This document shows positions 24,074 to 33,200 of a stretch of DNA of 38,769 bases, in pieces. Source of the DNA: CAYVTZ01 sp964454685 (GTDB lineage: Bacteria; Bacillota; Clostridia; Christensenellales; Christensenellaceae). Position 1 is the stretch's first letter. The number at the start of each line of letters is the position of its first letter. The stretch lies in contig CAYVTZ010000029.1 in assembly GCA_964454685.1 (NCBI GenBank), positions 1 through 38,769 on the forward strand, written 5' to 3'. The notes below the pieces were generated by a model. The model had not been told where the DNA came from, ran no database searches, and was given only the letters and a program-made list of their open reading frames with translations. The position numbers and the translations under genes were made by a program.

Positions 24074-25048
24074 ATGTACGAGTGGCAAAGACAGATTCAG
24101 ATGATTGTGGATGAAATTGACAGGTGCATTTGTGAGGGCAACGATGAAGCGCTGACATTGCGCTGCCTTTCCGACAAACTGGGGTATTCTACATTTCACA
24201 CAACGAGAAAGTTTAAAGAGATTTCGGGGATGCCGCTGCGTGAGTACTTGCGCCGCAGAAAGCTTGCCTTTGCGCTGAAAGAGATACGAGACAGCGACAA
24301 GAGCATACTGGAGATCGCTGTGGCATACGGCTTTTCCTCACATGAGGCCTTTACGAGAGCGTTTCGGGCGGCGTACGGTATCGCGCCGAGCGTTTACCGC
24401 AAAAAGCCTGTTCCGCTTGTGCTGCGTACCAAGATCACACCGTTTGACCGATATTATTTTGGAATGGGGGAAATTGGCTTGAAACAATCCATGGAAGAAG
24501 TAAAAATTGGTTTTGTTAAGATTCCTGCGCACAAGTTTCTATACATTGAAAACAAACAGAGTAATGGGTATTGGGACTTTTGGCAGAGGCAAAACCGGAT
24601 TCCGGGACAGGATCAAGAAACTGTTTGCGGGCTGCTGGACAGCATCAAAGGGAAGTTGGACGATGTTGGCGGGATGGAACCCAACTGCGGGAGTGGACAG
24701 ATTATGGCGTATCTGAACGAACCGAGCGGCAGGCTTTGCGATTGGGGATATTTGCGCAGTGAGTGCTGGGGGGTACGGCTGCCTTTGGAATACACCGGAG
24801 AGATACCGCAGCAGATGCTAATCAGGGAAGTGCCTGAGGGTGAATACATCGTCTTTGAGCACGGGCCGTTTGATTATGAGCAGGAGAATCGCAGTGTGGA
24901 GGAGCGCATCGAACGGGCAATGGCAACATTTGATTTTGCCAAGGCGGGTTACGCTTTGGATATGACACCCGGAAGAATTATGTATTTCTACTATGAGCCG
25001 CAGCGATATTTTAAGTATATCAGACCTGTGCGTCGACAAAACATCTGA
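24074..25048 (+). CDS. AraC-family transcriptional regulator with GyrI-like effector domain
   Basis: The 324-aa protein has two AraC helix-turn-helix units at the N-terminus (about residues 1-112): TLRCLSDKLGYSTFHTTRKFKEISGMPLREYL split over the first unit, and ILEIAVAYGFSSHEAFTRAFRAAYGIAPSVYRK split over the second. The C-terminal part (about 130-320) resembles the GyrI-like small-molecule binding domain, with LREVPEGEYIVFEHGPF-type sequence (here LIREVPEGEYIVFEHGPF). This order, DNA-binding first and effector second, matches Rob and BmrR-like regulators that respond to hydrophobic compounds. GAGGTGAG precedes ATG 24074; upstream in-frame codons to 23984 are not family-like. The target genes are unknown. 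Confidence 0.88.
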   Translation: MYEWQRQIQMIVDEIDRCICEGNDEALTLRCLSDKLGYSTFHTTRKFKEISGMPLREYLRRRKLAFALKEIRDSDKSILEIAVAYGFSSHEAFTRAFRAAYGIAPSVYRKKPVPLVLRTKITPFDRYYFGMGEIGLKQSMEEVKIGFVKIPAHKFLYIENKQSNGYWDFWQRQNRIPGQDQETVCGLLDSIKGKLDDVGGMEPNCGSGQIMAYLNEPSGRLCDWGYLRSECWGVRLPLEYTGEIPQQMLIREVPEGEYIVFEHGPFDYEQENRSVEERIERAMATFDFAKAGYALDMTPGRIMYFYYEPQRYFKYIRPVRRQNI

Positions 25049-25141
25049 TTAGGCGCGCACAAGCAAGCCGCAATGCTTTAACGATGGGAGGAGTGCAATC
25101 AAATTCATTAAATTGGGTGAAAATGACAGCGTTCTACAATT

Positions 25142-25170
25142 TTCGACATACCTGAATGATAAAATATAAT
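25142..25170 (+). promoter_or_regulatory. Promoter with a perfect 0A box over the -35 element
   Basis: TCGACA (25143-25148) and TATAAT (25165-25170) are 16 bases apart and lie about 50 bases ahead of the sigma gene at 25220. The -35 is part of TTCGACA (25142-25148), the exact reverse complement of the Spo0A recognition sequence TGTCGAA. Spo0A-activated, sigma-A-dependent promoters such as spoIIG carry 0A boxes overlapping the -35. Confidence 0.55.
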
Positions 25171-25219
25171 TAATGAAGATGTTGCCTATGGCGACGTTTG
25201 GGTATGGAGGGGATGACAA

Positions 25220-25762
25220 ATGAACACGCTGACGGCGGACAGTGAACTGACACCCGCACGCTCGGTCAATGCGCTGATTGAGCAAAACACCGGACTGGTG
25301 GTGCATTTGGCGAAGTCCATTTGCAGTGCAAACGGATCGTTAAACGAACTGGAGGACTATATTTCTGTTGGCATGCTGGGTTTGATTCAGGCGGCGTCTC
25401 ACTACGACGGAATGCGCGAAGTGCGTTTTTCCACTTACGCCGCCAAGTGCATTAAGAATGAGATGTTTCAATATTTGCATCGGCAGTGCAACTGGAATCG
25501 ATCCTGCAAGATCGGTCAGGTGATGGAAGAATTGCTGGGGGACTGGCTTTCGCATACTGAGACCAAGATGCTGATGGAGGAGCTATGCGCAAGCTTGAAT
25601 GAGGAGGAGCGAGAGGTGACGGAACTGCGCTATGGGCTGCGTGGCAAGCAACCTTTGACGCAGCAAGAAGTTGCATTGCGCCTGAGTCGATCACAATCCT
25701 TTGTATGCAAGGTTGAAAAGCGAGCATTGAAAAAGCTGAAACGGGCGATGGATGTGGAGTGA
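25220..25762 (+). CDS. Short sigma-70 family factor, SigE/SigK-like
   Basis: The 180-aa protein has region 2 (NTGLVVHLAKSI, LEDYISVGMLGLIQAAS, VRFSTYAAKCIKNEMFQYL) and region 4 (EEEREVTELRYGL, LTQQEVALRLSRSQSFVCKVEKRALKKLK). The wording is closest to the sporulation sigma factors SigE and SigK. It is clearly shorter than these (about 240 aa): the linker between regions 2 and 4 is about 40 residues and region 3 is essentially missing. There is no pro-sequence with hydrophobic character. GGAGGGG lies about 7 bases before the ATG. No anti-sigma gene is adjacent. The promoter carries a 0A box, so control by the Spo0A-like protein of this window is plausible. Confidence 0.78.
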   Translation: MNTLTADSELTPARSVNALIEQNTGLVVHLAKSICSANGSLNELEDYISVGMLGLIQAASHYDGMREVRFSTYAAKCIKNEMFQYLHRQCNWNRSCKIGQVMEELLGDWLSHTETKMLMEELCASLNEEEREVTELRYGLRGKQPLTQQEVALRLSRSQSFVCKVEKRALKKLKRAMDVE

Positions 25763-25869
25763 ATCGCTCGTGAAAGGTTCAGCGGCAAAGCGTCGCGAGA
25801 CCATGACCGGACGATGGAAATGGGCGGCGATGGCGCGCGTGTTTGAGCAGCCGGCGGTGCGCGAAACAG

Positions 25870-25898
25870 TTGACACTAACGCCTGAAAACGATATAAT
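25870..25898 (+). promoter_or_regulatory. Strong sigma-A promoter of the hisS-aspS operon
   Basis: TTGACA at 25870-25875 and TATAAT at 25893-25898 are both perfect, with a 17-base spacer. Transcription would start near 25905, giving a leader of about 105 bases before hisS. Confidence 0.9.
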
Positions 25899-25904
25899 AT
25901 TCCC

Positions 25905-25991
25905 TAGATTCGTAGCGGCGATATAAGAGTGTATGACTGCCGCAACGATGCGGTGACGGGAATCGTACGTCCTTGCGACAGGGCGTTTTTT
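25905..25991 (+). promoter_or_regulatory. Attenuator-like leader of hisS ending in an intrinsic terminator
   Basis: CGTCCT (25968-25973) pairs with AGGGCG (25980-25985, one G-U) around a 6-base loop and is followed by six T residues, all upstream of the hisS ribosome binding site. Upstream, GCCGC at 25939-25943 can pair either with GCGGC at 25915-25919 or, shifted one base as CCGCA, with TGCGG at 25949-25953, and GACG (25955-25958) can pair with the terminator's CGTC (25968-25971). This looks like a conditional terminator. The T-box consensus GGGTGG-ACCGCG is absent and the leader is too short for a T-box. Confidence 0.5.
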
Positions 25992-26011
25992 CATTTTGAG
26001 GAGGTTTGGTT

Positions 26012-27277
26012 GTGTTGAACATCAAAGCGCCGAAAGGCACCAAGGACATTTTGCCACAGCAAAGCTATCAGTGGCAGTATCTGGAACAGATCATCCGGCA
26101 GATTACGGCGGGTGCGGGCTATCGGGAAGTACGCACGCCGGTTTTTGAGCATACGGAGCTTTTTTTGCGCGGTGTGGGAGACACGACGGACATTGTGCAA
26201 AAAGAGATGTACACTTTTTTAGACAAGGGAGATCGCTCCATCACGCTCAAGCCGGAGGGTACGGCGGGTGTGGTGCGCGCCTTTGTGGAATCCGGCCTTG
26301 CGGGGGGCGCACAGCCCACGAAGATGTATTATCTTTCCACGCCGGTGTTCCGGTACGAGCGACCGCAGTCGGGCAGATTGCGCGAGCATCATCAATTTGG
26401 CATTGAGGTTTTTGGGGCGCAGGACGCGAGTGTGGATGCGGAAGTTATCCGCTTGGCATTGCGTGTGTTTGAAACAGTGGGCTTAAAGGGGCTGCGTCTG
26501 AACATCAACAGCATTGGCTGCGACCAATGCAGGCCGCAATATCATGAGTTGCTCAAGGAATTTTTGCGCAAAAATTATGATTCGCTTTGCGAGACATGCC
26601 GCCAGCGTTTTGAAAAGAATCCGCTGCGCATTTTAGACTGCAAAGAGGAGACGTGTAGACGGCTGGTGGAGCAGGCTCCGCTGATGATCGATCACTTGTG
26701 TGAGGAATGCGACGTGCATTTTGCGCAGTTGAAGGAATATCTGACGGCGCTGGACATTCCCTTCGCCGTGAATCCCTTCATTGTGCGCGGTTTGGATTAC
26801 TACACCAAAACCGTGTTTGAAGTGATTGCGGACACCATCGGCGCGCAGGGAACGGTGTGCGGCGGCGGGCGTTATGACAAGCTGATTAAGCAGATTGGCG
26901 GACCGGACTTGCCGGGAATCGGCTTTGGCATGGGCATTGAGCGTCTGCTGTTGGTGATGGAGAGCGAGCATATTGAGATACCGCAGCCGAGTGTGACGGA
27001 TGTGTTTGTATGCACGCAGGGCAATATGGCGCGCGTTGCGGCCATGAAGATCATCGACGAGCTGCGTGATCGCGGCTGCAAGGCGGACATGGATCACTGC
27101 GCGCGCAGCATGAAAGCACAATTCAAATATGCGGACAAGATTGGCGCAAAGACGGTGATCGTAATTGGCGATGCGGAGCTGGAAAGCGGCTGCGTAACGG
27201 TGAAAGATATGCAAGAAGGCGGCGAGAAATCGGTGCAGATCAAGGACTTGCATTTGATATTGGGAGAGGCAAAATGA
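26012..27277 (+). CDS. hisS: Histidine-tRNA ligase
   Basis: This class II synthetase charges tRNA-His. The 421-aa protein starts with IKAPKGTKDILP, has motif 2 in PVFRYERPQSGRLREHHQFG, the histidine-specific LDYYTKTVFE and GGGRYDKL segments, motif 3 in GIGFGMGIERLLLV, and an anticodon-binding domain at about 330-415. GTG 26012 is chosen since GAGGAGG ends 7 bases upstream; TTG 26006 is too close. The stop overlaps the aspS start (ATGA). Expression is probably controlled by the terminator in the leader. Confidence 0.96.
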   Translation: MLNIKAPKGTKDILPQQSYQWQYLEQIIRQITAGAGYREVRTPVFEHTELFLRGVGDTTDIVQKEMYTFLDKGDRSITLKPEGTAGVVRAFVESGLAGGAQPTKMYYLSTPVFRYERPQSGRLREHHQFGIEVFGAQDASVDAEVIRLALRVFETVGLKGLRLNINSIGCDQCRPQYHELLKEFLRKNYDSLCETCRQRFEKNPLRILDCKEETCRRLVEQAPLMIDHLCEECDVHFAQLKEYLTALDIPFAVNPFIVRGLDYYTKTVFEVIADTIGAQGTVCGGGRYDKLIKQIGGPDLPGIGFGMGIERLLLVMESEHIEIPQPSVTDVFVCTQGNMARVAAMKIIDELRDRGCKADMDHCARSMKAQFKYADKIGAKTVIVIGDAELESGCVTVKDMQEGGEKSVQIKDLHLILGEAK

Positions 27278-29061
27278 CGGAATTATTGCAGGAATGGAAG
27301 CGCAGCGCGTTATGCGCCGCATTTACCAAAGAGGACATTGGCAAAGACGTGACACTGATGGGATGGGCGGATTCGCGCAGGGATTTGGGAGCGCTGATTT
27401 TTGTGTATTTGCGCGACCGTTCCGGGATGATGCAAATTGTGTTCAACGAAGCGGACTTGAGTAAGGAACGATACGAAAAGGCAAGCAGCATCCGCAACGA
27501 GTTTGTGTTGGCGGTGAAAGGAAAAATTGCTGCGCGCACCCCGGAAAACATCAATCCTGATGTGACGACGGGCGAACTGGAAGTGCTGGTAAGTGAGCTT
27601 AAAATTTTAAATGGCGCCGAGACGCCGCCTTTTGTGGTGGCGGATGGTGCAAGCGTCCGCGAGGAATTGCGTCTGAAATACCGTTATCTGGACTTGCGAC
27701 GCGCGGACATGCAGCGTAATTTGATGCTGCGCAACCAGATCGCGAATACGGCGCGGGGATATTTGGTGGAGCAGGGTTTTATGGACATTGAAACACCCAT
27801 GCTGCAAATCAGCACGCCGGAGGGCGCGCGCGATTATCTGGTGCCGTCGCGCATTCATGCGGGAAGCTTTTATGCACTGCCGCAATCGCCGCAGCTGTTT
27901 AAACAGATTTTGATGGTTTCGGGATTTGATCGATATTTCCAGATCACGAAATGTTTTCGTGACGAGGATTTGCGTGCAGACCGCCAGCCGGAATTTACGC
28001 AGATCGATACGGAAATGAGCTTTGTGGACACGGACGATGTGATGCGGGTGCACGAGGGTATGATGCAGCGCGTCTTTCAAGAGGTCATGGGCATTGAAAT
28101 GCAGTTGCCGATCAAGCGTTTGACTTATGCGGAGGCGATGGACCGTTTTGGAAGTGACAAGCCTGACACGCGCTTCGGGCTGGAACTGACGAATGTGAGC
28201 GACGCGCTATCCGGTACGGAATTCAAGGTGTTTGCCGGCGCGATTGCGGCGGGCGGCAGCGTGCGCGGCATCAATGCCAAGGGTGCTGCACTGAAGCTTT
28301 CGCGTAAGGAAGTGGACGCGCTGGGTGAATATGTAAAAACGTATGGAGCAAAGGGGCTGGCGTGGGCTGCGCTGAAGCCGGAGGGCATGACCTCCTCCTT
28401 TGCGAAGTTTTTAAAGGAAGAGGAGATGAACGCTCTGATTGCGGCGATGGATGCGCAGGAGGGCGATTTGCTGCTGTTTGTTGCAGACAAAAACGACGTG
28501 GTATATGATGCGCTGGGGGCGCTGCGGCTGCATTTGGCGCACAAACTGGATTTGATTCCGGAAAACACGTGGGACTTGCTGTGGGTGACTGAATTTCCGT
28601 TGTTGGAATATAATGAGGAAGCGGGGAGATATGTGGCGAAGCATCATCCCTTCACCTCGCCGATGGATGAGGATTTGGACATGCTGGAAACCGACCCGGC
28701 ACGCGTGCGCGCCAAGGCGTATGACATTGTGCTCAACGGCAACGAGATCGGCGGAGGCAGCATCCGAATTCACAGTGCGGAATTGCAAGTGCGTATGTTC
28801 CGAGCGTTGGGATTCACTATGGAAGAAGCGTGGAACCGTTTTGGATTTCTGCTGGAAGCGTTCCGTTACGGTACGCCGCCGCATGGCGGTCTGGCTTATG
28901 GACTTGACCGCATGGCGATGCTGATGGCGGGTGCAAGCTCGATTCGTGATGTAATCGCGTTTCCGAAAGTGCAGAACGCGTCCTGTCTGATGACCAATGC
29001 GCCCTCCGAGGTAGAGGAGAAGCAGCTTGCGGAGCTGCATGTGCGCGTGGTGAAGGAATAA
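27274..29061 (+). CDS. aspS: Aspartate-tRNA ligase
   Basis: The 595-aa class II enzyme is the bacterial form: an N-terminal OB anticodon-binding domain (VTLMGWADSRRDLGALIFVYLRDRSG split over strands), the catalytic core with motif 1 around FMDIETPML, motif 2 FQITKCFRDEDLRADRQPEFTQ split across a hairpin, the inserted GAD domain (about 290-410), and motif 3 GLAYGLDRMAMLMAG. hisS-aspS pairing is standard in Firmicutes. Whether it is discriminating or also charges tRNA-Asn cannot be settled here. Confidence 0.96.
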   Translation: MTELLQEWKRSALCAAFTKEDIGKDVTLMGWADSRRDLGALIFVYLRDRSGMMQIVFNEADLSKERYEKASSIRNEFVLAVKGKIAARTPENINPDVTTGELEVLVSELKILNGAETPPFVVADGASVREELRLKYRYLDLRRADMQRNLMLRNQIANTARGYLVEQGFMDIETPMLQISTPEGARDYLVPSRIHAGSFYALPQSPQLFKQILMVSGFDRYFQITKCFRDEDLRADRQPEFTQIDTEMSFVDTDDVMRVHEGMMQRVFQEVMGIEMQLPIKRLTYAEAMDRFGSDKPDTRFGLELTNVSDALSGTEFKVFAGAIAAGGSVRGINAKGAALKLSRKEVDALGEYVKTYGAKGLAWAALKPEGMTSSFAKFLKEEEMNALIAAMDAQEGDLLLFVADKNDVVYDALGALRLHLAHKLDLIPENTWDLLWVTEFPLLEYNEEAGRYVAKHHPFTSPMDEDLDMLETDPARVRAKAYDIVLNGNEIGGGSIRIHSAELQVRMFRALGFTMEEAWNRFGFLLEAFRYGTPPHGGLAYGLDRMAMLMAGASSIRDVIAFPKVQNASCLMTNAPSEVEEKQLAELHVRVVKE

Positions 29062-29063
29062 GC

Positions 29064-29762
29064 ATGGACGATTCGAGAACGCGCGCAGTGCTGGGGGATG
29101 CGGCGATGCAAAAGCTGCAGCAGGCTACGGTTGCGGTATTCGGCGTGGGCGGCGTAGGCTCGTTTGCGGCGGAGGCGCTGATTCGTGCGGGGGTGGGGCA
29201 TGTGGTGCTTGTTGACAACGATGTCGTGAAACCTTCTAACTGCAACCGTCAACTGGTGGCGCTGGAATCCACCATCGGGCAGCACAAAACGCTGGTGATG
29301 CGCGCGCGGGGCATGGACATCAATTCGCATGTACGCGTGGACACGCACGAACTATTCTTTGAAGAAAGTACAAAAGAACTGATTTTTGCACAGCATTTTG
29401 ATTATGTGGTGGATGCGATTGACAGCATTCCGTCAAAGATTTTGTTGATTTGCACATGTAAGGAGCGGGATATCCCCATCATCAGCGCGATGGGTGCGGG
29501 GAACAAACTGTATCCGGAGCGTTTTGAGGTAACGGATTTATTTCGTACCACGTATGACCCGATTGCGAAAATCTTGCGCAAGCAACTAAAGGAGCGAGGC
29601 ATTGATCGATTGCAGGTGGTATGTTCGAGCGAGCAGCCTGCGGCGTCGCGCATCATGGAGGAAGGAAAGCACGTTCCGGCGAGCCTTTCTTTTGTGCCGT
29701 CGGTATGCGGCCTCTTCATGGCGGGCGCAGTGGTGCGGGAACTGTCGGGAGTGAAAGCATGA
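29064..29762 (+). CDS. tcdA: tRNA threonylcarbamoyladenosine dehydratase TcdA
   Basis: TcdA cyclises the t6A37 modification of ANN-decoding tRNAs to ct6A using ATP. The 232-aa E1-like protein has the nucleotide-binding glycine motif GVGGVGSFAAEALIRAG (about 27-43), VDNDVVKPSNCNRQL with the conserved Asp and Arg, and the family-specific AMGAGNKLYPERFEV and TTYDPIAKILRKQLKERGI segments that separate it from ThiF and MoeB. It starts 2 bases after aspS and overlaps the next gene, forming a tRNA-centred operon. Confidence 0.93.
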   Translation: MDDSRTRAVLGDAAMQKLQQATVAVFGVGGVGSFAAEALIRAGVGHVVLVDNDVVKPSNCNRQLVALESTIGQHKTLVMRARGMDINSHVRVDTHELFFEESTKELIFAQHFDYVVDAIDSIPSKILLICTCKERDIPIISAMGAGNKLYPERFEVTDLFRTTYDPIAKILRKQLKERGIDRLQVVCSSEQPAASRIMEEGKHVPASLSFVPSVCGLFMAGAVVRELSGVKA

Positions 29763-30190
29763 GAGAAGCAGGTTTGATCGAACGGGTGGAAGGAAGCACG
29801 GCGTATGTGCGCTTTCAGCGTACCAGCGCGTGTGGCAAGTGCGGCGCATGCGGCTTGCTGGCAGGGCAAAACGAGATCACGGTAGAGGTGCAAAATTCGC
29901 TCAATGCGCGCGAAGGGCAGCGCGTGGAGGTGGATTTCACGACCAAAAATGCCTATACATCTTCTGCGCTTGCGTATCTGTTTCCGCTGGGCATGCTGTT
30001 TTTGGGTGTGTTGCTGGGCAATGTGATTCCGCAGACGGTTTTTCCGGAGAAGGATGCATTTGCGGCGTTATTGGGTGTTGCGGGTGCGGCAGTGGGTTTT
30101 TTGGTGCTCAAGCTGTGCAACCCATATTTTAAGAAGAAGTTTAAGAACGTATATACGATGGTGCGCGTCGTCAATGGCGAAGCGACATAA
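29759..30190 (+). CDS. RseC/MucC-like SoxR-reducing family membrane protein
   Basis: The 143-aa protein has an N-terminal soluble part with a cysteine cluster (Cys25, Cys28 and Cys31 in SACGKCGACG), then two hydrophobic segments (about 69-91 and 100-120) and a basic tail. This is the layout of RseC/RsxC-associated proteins, which in Gram-negatives act with Rnf/Rsx complexes to reduce SoxR; in Clostridia they often accompany Rnf-type or iron-sulfur functions. No Rnf gene is in the window. ATG 29759 overlaps the tcdA stop, better than an earlier frame start inside tcdA. Confidence 0.85.
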   Translation: MREAGLIERVEGSTAYVRFQRTSACGKCGACGLLAGQNEITVEVQNSLNAREGQRVEVDFTTKNAYTSSALAYLFPLGMLFLGVLLGNVIPQTVFPEKDAFAALLGVAGAAVGFLVLKLCNPYFKKKFKNVYTMVRVVNGEAT

Positions 30191-30229
30191 TAGAAAAAGA
30201 CCGGTATTATCAGAAAGCGAGTTGGGAAT

Positions 30230-33200
30230 TTGTTTTTAAAGCGGATTGAACTGAACGGGTTCAAGTCATTCCACAACAAAAAAGAATTACAGATCAACAG
30301 CGGCATCACCGGTGTGGTAGGTCCGAACGGCAGCGGAAAAAGCAATATTGCGGACGCAATCCGCTGGGTGTTGGGGGAGCAAAGCTCTAAAAATCTGCGC
30401 GGCGCGACGATGCAAGATGTTATTTTCAACGGCACGGTGGAGCGGAGCAGAAAAGGCTATTGCGAAGTTGCGCTGATTTTTGATAATGCAGATCATCGTT
30501 TGCCCTTGGATTTCACCGAAATTGAAGTCAAGCGCAAGATGTATCGCAGCGGGGAAAGTGAATATACCATCAACAATGCAGCATGCAGACTCAAGGATAT
30601 TTTGGAGCTGTTTCGGGACACGGGCATTGGCAAGGAAGGATATTCCATTATTGGGCAGGGGCGCATTGATGAGATTTTAAACAGCAAGCCCACTGCGCGC
30701 CGCAAGGTGTTTGAAGAAGCGGCGGGCATTATGAAATACCGCGTGCGGAAAGAGGAAGCGGAGCGCAATCTGCAAAAAACGCAGGAAAACCTAGTGCGAT
30801 TAGAGGACATCATTGCCGAGCTGGAAATCCAGATTTCCCCATTGGAAAAGCAGATGAATGAGGCGCGGGAATATTTGGCGATGCGCGACCGTTTGAAGGC
30901 GCTGGAAGTCAATCTGTTTTTATATCAGTATGACCGCAGCAAGGAACGCGGTGTCAAGCTGGACGAGCAGGTGGTGGAGATCGAGCAGGAGCACGAGGAC
31001 GCGACACGGCAAATTCAGGCGTTTTCAGTGCAGGGCGCGGATTCCAAGAAGCAGCTTGGAGAGGTGCAGAGCAAAATTGAACAGCACAGCCTGGAACTGG
31101 GCGAGTGTTCGAGCGAGCAAGAGCGTCTAAAAGGCAAGCGGAACTTAATCGTAGAAAAGCGAAGCGGATTTGTGCGCCAGACGGAGGAGAACACCCTGCG
31201 CATTGAGGCGTATGAAGGGGAAATATCGCAAAATGAAGCAAAAATTGCCGGAATCAATGGTCAGATTCAGGAGATCAACACCAAACTAGACGAAAAATAT
31301 GCACAGATTGTGGCGTTGCGCGAGGAAGTGCAGTCCATTGCGGGTGCGGGCGATGCCGCAGCAGAGAACTATGAAGCTGCGCGGGCATTGCTGGAAGAAA
31401 AGCGCGTTGATGTACAGACATTAAAGCTGGAATTGGGAGAGGCGCAGGTCAAACTGGAACTGGCTACGCAAAGTCATGAGGCGTCGCAACTGGAATTGAC
31501 CAGATTTGAGCAATCGGTAGAGCAGTTTAAGACAGATGTGGCGCAACTGGAAGAGGATGTGCAGCAGCGTGAGCAGCAAGGAGAACTGCTGCGCAAGCAG
31601 ATCAACGAGGCCGCGCAGGACGTGTTTGCTGCCAATCAAAAGAAGCAGGAACTGACCGAGCAGAATGCAAAGCTGCAAATTAAACTCAAGGAGAGCCAAT
31701 CCAAGCAGCGATTGTTGAGTGATTTGCAGGAGGGCTATGAAGGATATTTTGACAGTGTGCGAGACTTGTTCCGCAGTAGCCGCAAGGACGCAAATATCAC
31801 TTCTAAAATCAAGGGTGTTTTGGCGGAGGTGATTTCCGTACCCAAGGAATACGAAACGCCGGTGGAAATCATTTTGGGCAATGCGCTGCAAAACGTGGTG
31901 GTTGATACAGACGAGGATGCAAAGGACATCATCGCCTATTTGCGCAAGCATAATTTGGGACGGGTGACGTTTTTGCCTACGCAGTCATTGAAGGTTCGAC
32001 TGCTGCAAAGGGAAGAACGGGAACATCTTTCGATGGATGGCGTGATGTGCGTGGCAAGCGAGGCGATTACGTGCGGCGAGGATGTGCGTCCGGCGGTTGA
32101 CTTCCTGTTGGGGCGCACCGTGATCGTGCGGGACATGGATTGCGCGATTGCGCTAATGCGCAGAGCAGACTATGCCTTTCGTTGTGTGACGATGGACGGT
32201 GATTTCATCAAGCCGGGCGGCGTGATCACGGGGGGAAGCGTCAGGGGAAACAAGACCAGCCTTCTGGCGCGAAAGCGCATGCTGGAAGAACTTTCCGGTG
32301 CGATCGATCAGATGGAGCGTACACTTCAAAAGGCGGTGCAGGAGTATGACCGTTTGAGCGCGGAACTGGCAGAAAAGCAGCGGATGCAGCAAGCATTACT
32401 GGCACAGTTGCGAGATCAGGAAATTGGATATGCACAGCAAAAACAACTGCTGGACGCGCGAAAAGAGACATTGGCGGACCGGGATGAGACGTTTGACGTG
32501 CTGAAAACATCGCTGCTAGAATTGCAGGCGGAGGCGGCGCGCTTGACCCGTACCATTGAGCAAAGCGGGAGTGCATTGGAGACAGCACAGCAGGCGTTTG
32601 ACGAAGCGCAGCAGGCTTACGAGCAGGCAGAGCAGAGCATTGCGCGCAGCAATCAGGAATCGGTGCAGCGCAGAGACGCTTTGGCGGCAATGGAACGCGA
32701 GCAAGCGGAACAAAACAATCAAAAGAATATTTTGAGCAATGATGTGCAGCACATCAGGCAGCTGATCGCTGCGGCGCGAGAAGCGCAGGAAGGTTTGCGG
32801 CGGCAATCCGAAACCATTCTCGCGGAAGAGAAGAACGCAGCGGCATTGCAGCAAGAAACAGAGAATCAACTGGCGGCGTTGCAGGAGCGCATCATCCGCG
32901 CAGGCAGCGCTGGCGAGAGCCTGTTTGCTTTGCGCGAAAAGCTGCAACGGGAGATTGAGGAACATGACGGACGGCTGGAATCGTTGCTGCAAAAGAAAAA
33001 TGATTTGATTGAACAGAAATATCGCGTGATCGCCTCCAAAGAGAAAAATGAATTATACTTAGACAGCATGCAAAATAAAATTTGGGAGGACTACGGACTG
33101 ACCTATGCGAACGCGCTGGCAATGAAGGAAGAATTTGCCTTCCAAGCCTCCACGCGTGAGATTGAGGAGATCCGCGGCCGCATGCGTGATATGGGCGCGG

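Noticed and set aside
25085..25155. GTG-initiated small frame of about 20 codons before the short sigma gene
   Set aside because: Its Shine-Dalgarno-like GGAGGA is only one base from the GTG, and the frame runs through the promoter of the sigma gene.
25933..25956. Seven-codon leader peptide (MTAATMR) in the hisS leader
   Set aside because: It has no His codons and no clear ribosome binding site, so it does not explain histidine-dependent attenuation.
25905..26005. T-box riboswitch upstream of hisS
   Set aside because: The GGGTGG-ACCGCG T-box sequence and the long stem I are absent, and the space before the terminator is too short.
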